A stretch of DNA of 64,000 nt, taken from positions 8,175,476 through 8,239,475 of the forward strand of contig NC_072467.1 of NCBI RefSeq assembly GCF_027596085.1. Direction: 5' to 3'. Below, one piece after another: positions 56,101 through 64,000 of the stretch. The DNA comes from Anoplopoma fimbria. Taxonomy: Eukaryota > Chordata > Actinopteri > Perciformes > Anoplopomatidae. Position 1 is the first letter of the stretch; each line of letters begins with the position of its first letter. The notes under the pieces were generated by a model. It saw nothing but the letters and a program-made list of their open reading frames with translations. It searched no databases and was not told the DNA's origin. The position numbers were made by a program, and so were the translations under genes.

Positions 56101-59100
56101 GCAGGAATATTTGACAGGAAGCAGGCTGGCCCAGAGTGGAGGCTCCCTTATCAGTATGTGCAAGGCAGAGTGCCAGGATTGCATCACAGAAACCAGCTGT
56201 CTGTTTCTGGCAAGTATTCTGATCCTCACAGACAGGTTAAGCTTCTCCCCAAGTCATGTAACAAAGTCTGCAACCTCGGCACTGAGAACGGTGTAGTCAC
56301 ACGGTACGTTTTTTGGGGGGGGACGAGGGAGTTTAGAGATGTGAAAGGTAAGGAGCGCGTACCTGTCCCAGTGGCAGGACCAGCCTTTAGGAGTGGCGTT
56401 AAGTTCGTAATATTTTATGTGTTCGGCAGCTTCCTGAAGCCTGCGACGAAGATAGACCCCATTCAGAGCGCCCTCCCTCCAGTCAGCAATCCGAGTCTGG
56501 GGGGAAAAAAGCAAAAGAGAAAGGCATTAGTTATATAAAGCCCAGAAAGTAGAAGTAAAAGGGATATAGAGACATAAAGACAAAAGAGCAAAAGATAGAT
56601 GTGAAACATGGAAAAGTAATTAAATGAAGTTTCCAAATGACACCTTATGATGGATTATTATGAGAATTTTAAATATTAAGTACTACCACATGGCAGAGTG
56701 CAAAATGATATGAAACAAAATTATGCGTTAAATATTTTAGATGTCACACTTGGATTCCTACATCTGGAGGCTAGGATAATATTGCTAAGAAAACTGAATA
56801 ATTTTCCTCTCACCTCAGTTTGTAACAGAAGAAACTGAAAGTTTGAGATCGCCTTTTTGTTTATCCCCAGGAACTCCATCTTGCTGGTTAACGTGTTAGC
56901 CAGTTCTCCAATCTGAAACTACATTATCTTCAGCATTAAAATCATGTCCCAAAAAAGATTGTCACAATTACTATGGTTAGTAACGGTAGCATTGTTTTTT
57001 TTACCTTGAGCTCAGGCGTTTCTACTTTAAGCTCCGGTGATTCCGTCTCTTCTTTTACTGGAGGATTTACAACCGATTTCTCCTCTGAATTGTCCGTTTC
57101 CTTGTCCTCTCCTTCCTTAACACTCTCTATGACTTTAGAAAGTGCTACAAGACACAAAAGAAAAATGCAATAAGTGGAATATTCATTTTTCAACCACTCC
57201 TGTCATGCATGCAAACCTCTAATAGTGCGTGCAATTATTTGGACTCACTCGTCTCTGTGTTATCTTGTAGGTCTGAGCTTATGCTGTTCGAGTCGGGGCT
57301 GGGAGCACAGGGGAAGGCAGTCTTCCACCGGTTTTTCTTTAGTAGAACGCCTCGAGAACCAGCGGCTTCTTGGCTTGTCTCAGAACAAGGACTGGAGCCC
57401 CCGGCACTGACGTCACCCTCTTCCAGCGCCCGGAGCTCAGCCTAAGAGCCAGATACCATGTTAGAAGAAGGTCACACTGACAACCTTAAATACCACTGCT
57501 GTAAACTAAAACCAGAAAAAAAACACTTTCGGGTTGTATGCCTCGGTTAACCAGTCAAGTTACAGTTCATACCATGTCCGCCAAAATGTCATCACTTCCC
57601 TATCACTTTGTGTGAAATTGTCATAATTAGTTCATTATGGCCGAACTCGTGTTTTTATGTGAGGTCACAGTGACCTTTGACCTCCTAATTCTAATCAGGT
57701 CATTCTTGAGTCAAAGTGGACGTCTGTGCCAAATTCAAAATAATTTCCCTCCAGGCGTTCCTGAGATATCGTGTTAATGAGAATGGGACAAAGCTAACAC
57801 CCCTCCCCACACCCACCTTTTTCCTCTCCAGGGCCAGTTCCAGCTCCATTGTGTCTTCCTCTGTCTCCTCCTCAGCATCAGAGTTGTCTTCCGACTGCTT
57901 CTTGGTGCAAAGATCTTTCTGGACAGTGGGGATGGGGTCGGGGTCCGAAAGAGGGGTAGATGGGGATCCTGCATTGCGAACACCTTCCCCATCAGAATCT
58001 AAACTGTTCTCAGGCTCATCCAAGCCTTTAAGCAGTCTTTTTCTCCATTTCTCTTCTGCTTCCTTCACTTCAGAAGGGATCAAAGGACCAAGCAGAGTAG
58101 CAGCCACTCCATGGCGCTCCTCTTCTTCACTTGTGAGGCCTACAACACTCTCGATTACCTCCTTTAAACAAAACATGAGGGTGAAATATTAAATCTCAGA
58201 ATAAATGTATTTAAACACCAAAGAGTCAAATTAATTAACTATTGTGTTGGATTTAAATGAAACTTGCCTTCACTTTGGTCTCCTTCACAGATGGCGGGGC
58301 TGCAACAAAAGCAGCATTTTCCTTGGTGTGATAGGCTACATGCGCTGTGCCGTTGCCATTGACACTAGAGCTAGAAAGAAAAATACAAAATACATATATT
58401 TCTGTACTAAAGGCAAAACCAAGAAAAGTGAAAGAATTGTACCTGAGCTCAGATAGGTACAGTGACTTCTAAGATGAAGCTGTGAAGATACTGTCTCTCT
58501 GTCAGTTCCTCCTACCTGTTGGTATTCTGCCCCAGGCTTCGCATCTGATCAGCTAGATAGTGTGGCAGCTCCCAGGACACTTCATTGGTCTGAGTGTTCC
58601 AGTAGTAGTAGCAGCCAGAGTTCTCATCCCACACCTCCTGCCAGTCTCCCATCTCTACATCCACTGCAAAAATAAATCAATCATGAGATGCTTGAAAAAA
58701 AAAGGCAGATTTTAGGTGATATATTTCATGCAATCTTTATGTTTCCAAAATAAAACAAGCTTAATCGATGTATAGCAATTTGGAAGGTGGGAACAAAATA
58801 TCATCAGAATTTTGCTATACTAAACAGTGGCTGATTGCTTTCAATATCAAGGCAGTTCATTTGTCAACCAAATGTGTAACCTAGCCGTATTCATTAGTTG
58901 TATTCCAAAGAATAATTGATTTATATCAAATATATAATTATAATATATATTATTATATGAATGGATTGTTTTTCCTTCCAAGTACACCAGCAGCTTTATT
59001 TCAAAAGCAAAAAATATATAAATAAATTCTGCTTCATTAGGTTATGAAGACAACTATAATCAATATGATATTGCTCTGTTATGAACATGAACACTTCATC

Positions 59101-61265
59101 TTAAATACAGGACACAGATAGTTACCTCCAGCAAGTGAGTACTGAGTATTGTACTCAAACTGTGTGCCTTGTTGGTTCTGGTCTGCACTGGCAGCTGGCT
59201 GCTGAGTATCAACCTCGGGTCTGGGTGGGGTGGTAGTTGGGACAGAAGGTTGAGCTGCATCATCTGTATTTGGTTGGGTGGTGATTGCATCAATTTCCTG
59301 TGGTGGAAAAATGGCAACAGCAATTTATATTTTTTTTTACAAACTATGTTTTCAGAACAACACTCATCTAAACATAAATAATTTGATTTATTAATGAAAA
59401 ACTAGTCCCAGGTTAGAGGCCTACACCAAATAGATTCTAAATCAGGAAAACCAAAACCTGCAGTATACTTTGTACTCGTTTGCCTATAACCTATAACTAA
59501 CCTATAACTATCCATGATGGATTTGCTCCGAAGATGTAATTACAATCGCTCCTTTCAGTTCACAACTACATACTGTGCTGTCCAATTGCTCATCTTGAAT
59601 CCTTACAATGTTCCTTAAAAAAAAAATGCACCAAGTATACTTTTCATTTTTGCATATGCAGCTGTCCTCTCACTTAGTCAAATGATATGATGGATAAAGA
59701 AATGAATTAATAATTTATTCTTCGTTCTTTTGGACTTATCTAGGTACACTCCTTAGACTGATATCTAAAACAGAACCGATCCAGGAAAGTACATTTCAGA
59801 ACTGGTCTGAGGCTGACAAAGGGACATACTAGTTGGTTCATTATGTACCTCAATTACATATATGACTGGGTTAACAGATTGTGTTTCTACTGTTGTGAAC
59901 AGTACATACATAAATGTTATGTAGTAGCCTGCAGTTTAAACTTTACCACTAATAGGTGTAAGTTAACTTAAGTGTATACATTTGTATTTATTCTGAGGTT
60001 ATACATCTTTTTAGAAAACACACACACACATAGGCATTGGTTCAGATTCCAGTAACCAAAACAGATGAATAAGATATGCTGCAAATTATACTCACAGCCA
60101 TGAAATTAGCCAATGTACTGTCGATGTCAGCTGACTTTGCAGTTGAATGCTGAAGAGTGTCTCCAGCATCGTCTTCATCACTATCCTCGTAGGCTCCAAG
60201 CAGGGACAAGCCCTCTACAGGTGCAGACAAAACAACATGTTCAGTCAGAGGGTTTGGTTACATTGCTTAAGAAAACACAGACAGCTCCTTGCAAGAAGTA
60301 CTACCCTGAGCCTTCCTCGTAGCACTTATTGCATTCGTATTAGTTTGTTACACTTATTGTATTCGTATCAGTTTATTGCACTTATTCTATTCGTAGTAGT
60401 TTGTTGCACTTATTGTTTTCGTAGTAATTTGCTTCTGCACTGTACTTTTGCTCTGGTTTATGCTTTTAGATGCTTGTTTAAGAAAGGAGATGCACTTATG
60501 ACTTCTGGTGACTAGTAGTTCTCTTGAATACCTATGTTGAATACACTTATTGTAAGTCGCTTTGGATAAAAGCGTCTGCTAAATGACTGTAATGCATACA
60601 CACAGTTACTCTACCTGTGGCCTTCACTGCGGGATTCTTCATGTTTGTGAATCTTTCTCTCGTGAATCTGAGTCCATCAGCCTCCTGTTCATCTGCAAAA
60701 CAATGTCAGCCAAGAGGTTAGCCTGGAGTCTCAACAGCTGCTACAGCAAGCTAACGTTACTCTCCCACACGGACAACGTAATCACACTCCGAGATAAACA
60801 AAATAAAGTAATAATTAATGGTAACGTTACTGGTGTTGTGTTAATTACGCATTGGGTGAACTGGCCCTTTAGTCCTTTGTTGTAAGACTACGTTGGCCCG
60901 CAAAAACGACTAACGTTAGCTTAGCGCGCTAAACGATAGCTTCTGGTCGATCCATTAGCGCTAGCTTAACGTAATGGAAAAGATATAATACTGCTATAAT
61001 TTAGCGTAACTGTTAGTTATTTGGGGGGGTTATGTATCTTTGCACGCAATGCATTTAGTAAAGTTAATCGATTTTCAAAAGATGGCCACATTGTTCACAC
61101 CTGCAGCATTTAGCATTGAGCTAACAAGCCACTGAGGTAACATTCAGAAATACCATCGGATCCTGAGAGCGCTTCTTCTCTCTCTCCGCGGAGCCCTGGA
61201 GGCGAAAGCTGGAGGATCGTTCTCCGACCGACCGCTCCTCCTGTGAGGCGACTTTTCTTACCCAT
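53156..61265 (-). CDS. fnbp4: Formin-binding protein 4 (two WW domains)
   Basis: Seventeen exons: 61154-61265, 60615-60692, 60096-60214, 59126-59297, 58516-58663, 58268-58370, 57817-58161, 57249-57441, 57005-57144, 56814-56918, 56363-56496, 55201-55370, 54708-55009, 54463-54580, 54115-54317, 53381-53538 and 53156-53246. They total 2691 nt, giving 896 aa. The start MGKKSR and blocks GLSLLGAYEDSDEDDAGD and DIDSTLANFMAEIDAIT match human FNBP4. WW1 is WQEVWDENSGCYYYWNTQTN then VSWELP. WW2 spans two exons: WSCHWDREHRRYFYVNDRTS then SQWDFP. Between them are acidic linkers and FQIGELANTLTSKMEFLGIN. Downstream come long proline runs (eight Pro in a row) and the C-terminus FETLPDNWRDRLKKRK. WW domains bind proline-rich formin and splicing partners. 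The donor of exon 6 is GC. Confidence 0.95.
54020..54062 (+). mobile_element. Retroposon 3' tail fragment in fnbp4 intron
   Basis: The core 'ataatcctttatttgtcccg' followed by 'cagcggggacatttgcaaaa' is the same tail type as the tandem array at 11825-12864 and the fragment near 25373. Confidence 0.6.
57535..57800. repeat. Dispersed fish repeat with nuclear-receptor-type sites, fnbp4 intron 7
   Basis: The stretch from about 'gggttgtatgcctcggttaa' through 'gtgccaaattcaaaataatt' to 'gttcctgagatatcgtgtta' matches a very common dispersed repeat of teleost genomes that I recognise by its wording; the family name is uncertain. It lies between fnbp4 exons 57817-58161 and 57249-57441. Confidence 0.7.
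57662..57683. promoter_or_regulatory. Palindromic ERE-type site overlapping a DR1
   Basis: AGGTCACAGTGACCT at 57662-57676 is a perfect inverted repeat of AGGTCA with a 3-bp spacer (estrogen response element form). Its right half continues as TGACCTTTGACCT (57671-57683), a one-base-spaced direct repeat of the type bound by RXR heterodimers and HNF4. Function is not implied by sequence alone. Confidence 0.6.
60322..60594. repeat. Fish retroposon with ~32-bp tandem units, fnbp4 intron 2
   Basis: Four imperfect units of the form 'gcacttattgtattcgtagt' plus 'agtttgtt' run from about 60322 to 60430. The element ends 'taagtcgctttggataaaag' then 'cgtctgctaaatgactgtaa', a tail shared by many teleost interspersed repeats. 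Confidence 0.65.
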
Positions 61266-61707
61266 CACGGTCTGTCAGTCTCGGGGCCCGTACCCTTCCC
61301 TGGCGTCGTAGCTGCTCGGCTCTGCTTCTTCTTCGAGGTGGCACAAAAGACGGCATCGACTTCCGGGTCACGTGGTCATGTTTTGTTCTCGCTAGCGCTG
61401 CGTCTGACTGCTAGCTAGCTAGCTAGGCTGCTAACGAGCTTAGACAGCCTCCGAGAAAGTCAGGCAGACATCATCGCCATCCAACCTTTAGAAGCGAATC
61501 ATATATATTTTTGTTTTTTAGAGTAGGTTGACGTATGGGCCGAACTAGTTGCAACTAAGGTTATCTTAAAAAAAGCGAAAGTAAAACTCAGACCGTAGCT
61601 AGCCAGCTGATTGAATGTGTACTAGTTAGACTGACTGACTGACTGACATTAGTCATGGGAGGGCGAAGATAAACAATTACACAGTTTTGGAGGGGAGCCG
61701 CCCACTG
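61266..61707. promoter_or_regulatory. Divergent fnbp4/bscl2 promoter
   Basis: The start codons of fnbp4 (minus) and the seipin gene (plus) are 442 bp apart, head-to-head. The interval includes a GC-richer part near fnbp4, a GCTA run at about 61411-61427 and a GACT run at about 61630-61647. No TATA box is evident. One shared bidirectional promoter is the simplest reading. Confidence 0.6.
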
Positions 61708-62970
61708 ATGCATGAACATAAGGAGCCACCACGGGGGCAGCAGTCAAGAGGGGTGGAAGGAGGACCAACTGCCCAGACCAGGACAGCAAGAAGGTCCGGA
61801 CCAGAAGCGACGTTTGTGAGTACCATGGGACTGGTACTACACTGGCTCCAGGATGTGGCAGCCGTCACTCTCCTCAAAGCACGGCGGACTTTACTCCAGG
61901 CTGCCATCCTGTTTTGTGTCCTGCTGCTGCTCCTTTGGGTGTCCATATTTATCTATGGAAGCTTCTACTACTCCTACATGCCCACTGTGAGCTTCTCCAC
62001 CCCTGTGCACTTCTACTACACCTCTGATTGTGATGCCTCCGAGTCAGTTCTGTGTTCCTACCCCACGGCCAACATCTCTTTCATGAAGAACGACAGGGAC
62101 CAAGTGATGGCTTACGGTCAGCCTTACCGAGTGTCTTTGGAGCTAGAGATGCCAGAGTCTCCGGTGAATGAAAACCTGGGTATGTTCATGGTCAAGATGT
62201 CCTGTTACACCAAGGGTGGCAAGACTGTCTCATCAGTGGGCCGATCTACAATGCTGCATTACCGCTCCAGCCTTCTGCAGAGCCTGAGCACTTTACTATT
62301 CTCTCCTTTCTTTCTGACTGGGATGGCTGAGCAGAAGCAGCTCATAGATGTTGAGCTCTTCTCAGACTACAAGACAAATGCTTTTCAACCCTCTGTCGGT
62401 GCGGTCATTGAGGTCCAGTCCAAACGAGTGCAGATCTACTCGTCTCAACTCCGTATCCATGCTTACTTCACTGGTATACGATATGTTCTGTACAACTTCC
62501 CCCTGACATCTGCAGTAATCGGCGTAGCCACCAACTTTGCCTTCCTCAGTGTCATTGTGCTGTTCAGCTACCTGCAGTTCGTATGGGGCGGAATCTGGCC
62601 TCCAGACCAAGTGAGAGTCAGGGTTATGATGGGGGATAACACCCGCATCCAGCAGAGGAGAGAGGAGGCTCGGAAGCGCATGGAGAAGGAAAACTCGCAG
62701 AAGGACCTCCGGGCTCCTCAAGTGATCGGATATGTGAACGAGGCATCTGATTTCCAGGGAAACGACACGGTGGCAGGGCCGTCGTCAAAGAAGCCCTCAG
62801 AAATCATCGACGCCTCTGTGGCTGATGTGCCTGATACCAAGGTGGAAGGGCCTCCTGACGTGAAGGGTCCCGAGGAGGAAGACGGCTCAGAAGTGTTGGA
62901 TGGATGCCAACAGCCTCAACAGGGTGAGACAGCACTCCGACAGAGACCAGGACCGTGGATAAGCCTGTGA
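61708..62970 (+). CDS. bscl2: Seipin (BSCL2-like), single-exon gene
   Basis: One uninterrupted frame of 1263 nt gives 420 aa from the first ATG. A second ATG at 61825 lies in a good context (accATGg) and matches the human short-isoform start. Seipin is an ER membrane ring protein that organises lipid droplet formation. Helix 1 includes [20 protein letters not shown]. The luminal domain contains [19 protein letters not shown], an N-glycosylation sequon NIS (residue 122; equivalent to human N88), [44 protein letters not shown] and [12 protein letters not shown]. Helix 2 includes [17 protein letters not shown]. The cytosolic tail ends in ALRQRPG, as in human. All conserved parts are intact. The lack of introns is notable because human BSCL2 has many. 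It could be the main orthologue or a seipin-like paralogue. Confidence 0.93.
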   Translation: MHEHKEPPRGQQSRGVEGGPTAQTRTARRSGPEATFVSTMGLVLHWLQDVAAVTLLKARRTLLQAAILFCVLLLLLWVSIFIYGSFYYSYMPTVSFSTPVHFYYTSDCDASESVLCSYPTANISFMKNDRDQVMAYGQPYRVSLELEMPESPVNENLGMFMVKMSCYTKGGKTVSSVGRSTMLHYRSSLLQSLSTLLFSPFFLTGMAEQKQLIDVELFSDYKTNAFQPSVGAVIEVQSKRVQIYSSQLRIHAYFTGIRYVLYNFPLTSAVIGVATNFAFLSVIVLFSYLQFVWGGIWPPDQVRVRVMMGDNTRIQQRREEARKRMEKENSQKDLRAPQVIGYVNEASDFQGNDTVAGPSSKKPSEIIDASVADVPDTKVEGPPDVKGPEEEDGSEVLDGCQQPQQGETALRQRPGPWISL

Positions 62971-64000
62971 ACCATGCCACTGCATACAACAAAAGCACCT
63001 ATAGTATATGCTCAATGTTTCTGAAAAAATAACACATGCATTGTTTTTAAGCTAACAAACTACTGCGTGTTGTCTTGTGTTGAAAAACTTTACCTCCATG
63101 TAACTTTGACCTCTTCTCATGTCTCCCTGCATATTGTCTACAGCACTTCTACAGTCTTATGTTTTGCCATAATAGTTTTGATAATGCCCATTACAGGAGA
63201 TACTACATTCCAGCTCTGGCTTGTCCAACAGAATTAGGCCATACCATTCAGGTGGAAGCCAACATTTTTACACACCCTTTTAAAATCAGTTGAACTGTAA
63301 GGTTGCATTTTCTCATATCACAGCCAGCCTTCAATAGCTGAATGCACATATCCTGACATTTCTACCATGATAATACAAGTAGACAGTAACCCTTTTTATT
63401 ACCAGTGCATACGTCAGTAGCTGCCACATACTTGGAACAGAAATTATATACTTTTTGGATTTCTAAGAACGTTTCCCACCCTTTTAAAGGACACAGATAA
63501 ACAAACCTCGTGAGACTTTTTTCACAGAGTCCCTTTCAGAGCAATTCTTTGGAAAATGTGCCCAAAATAGTGTCTTTGTTTTTAATATCTGCTTGTAAAA
63601 CTTGTGTCCAGCCTGAGGGACACAGTGAATGTGTTGCATTTACTATACTTTTTCATTCACAGAAGTTCCGTCTTAGTTTAATTGGTGATTTAATAGCTGT
63701 GGCATACTTGGCATACAAGCTGCAATGCTTTTACAAACCAGGTTTTCATTCCATCAACACACATGTTCCTTTGTATTCAATATCTGTTACAGTGCAGTTT
63801 GAACACTTGAATTTAATGTTGGGAAAATGGTATTTATTTTGTTTTCAACAAACGCACCAAGATATTTTAGAGGGGTATTTTAAGTAATATAAGTATTTTA
63901 ATTTAACATGTTTGTATTTAACAATAAGGAACAGTATAGGATGGATAAGTAAAGTTACTGCGAGTTAAAGTTAAGTGCGTTTATGTCAGAGTATGTGCAA
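62971..64000. other. bscl2 3' UTR / downstream sequence
   Basis: AT-rich non-coding sequence to the end of the window. It is probably largely 3' UTR. I did not find a canonical AATAAA, and the open frame at 63510-63887 shows no recognisable domain. Confidence 0.4.

Noticed and set aside
55885..56538. 217-aa plus-strand open frame
   Set aside because: It overlaps fnbp4 exon 56363-56496 on the opposite strand, shows no domain, and the fnbp4 exon phases fit exactly.
63510..63887. 125-aa frame after the seipin gene
   Set aside because: It is AT-rich, has no domain or splice context, and is best read as 3' UTR.

Overview
The window is vertebrate nuclear DNA, almost certainly from a ray-finned (teleost) fish. 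The genes are split into many short exons with GT-AG introns, carry vertebrate-type domains, and match human proteins closely along their length. The introns are compact, and the repeats look like fish families: a tRNA-derived SINE, retroposon 3' tails of the type 'tttattagtcccgcag', a Tc1-type inverted-repeat element, hAT-type MITEs and a nuclear-receptor-site-rich repeat. There are no operons, ribosome binding sites, CRISPR arrays or prophage. Exon borders below were placed by eye from splice signals, reading phase and remembered human proteins. In ten of the eleven genes the joined exons sum to a multiple of three. The exception, ush1c, is cut by the window edge.

Layout: ush1c (harmonin; minus; its 3' part lies beyond position 1) is head-to-head with ccdc77 (plus), with a six-copy tandem array between them. 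hdhd5 (plus) converges on rab19 (minus). ccdc34 (minus) is head-to-head with slc15a5 (plus), which converges on a RING/B-box/SPRY TRIM gene (minus). A decayed TRIM fragment lies upstream of that gene. tmem17 (plus) converges on agbl2 (minus, 21 coding exons). fnbp4 (minus, 17 coding exons) lies just upstream of agbl2. Head-to-head with fnbp4 is an intronless seipin gene (bscl2-like, plus).

Functional themes: several genes serve cilia, flagella or sensory hair bundles (ush1c, ccdc77, ccdc34, tmem17, agbl2). Three of these (agbl2, ccdc34, tmem17) have RFX X-box-like motifs just upstream. The TRIM gene has a perfect interferon-response (ISRE-type) core within about 30 bp of its start codon. The agbl2-fnbp4 order matches human 11p11.2; the other neighbours come from several human chromosomes.

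I found no novel multi-gene system. The observations I rate highest are the single-exon seipin sharing a short divergent promoter, a GC-AG intron in slc15a5 with an overlapping in-frame GT-AG alternative, the clustered X-boxes, the ISRE, the TRIM relic and the satellite made from a retroposon tail.
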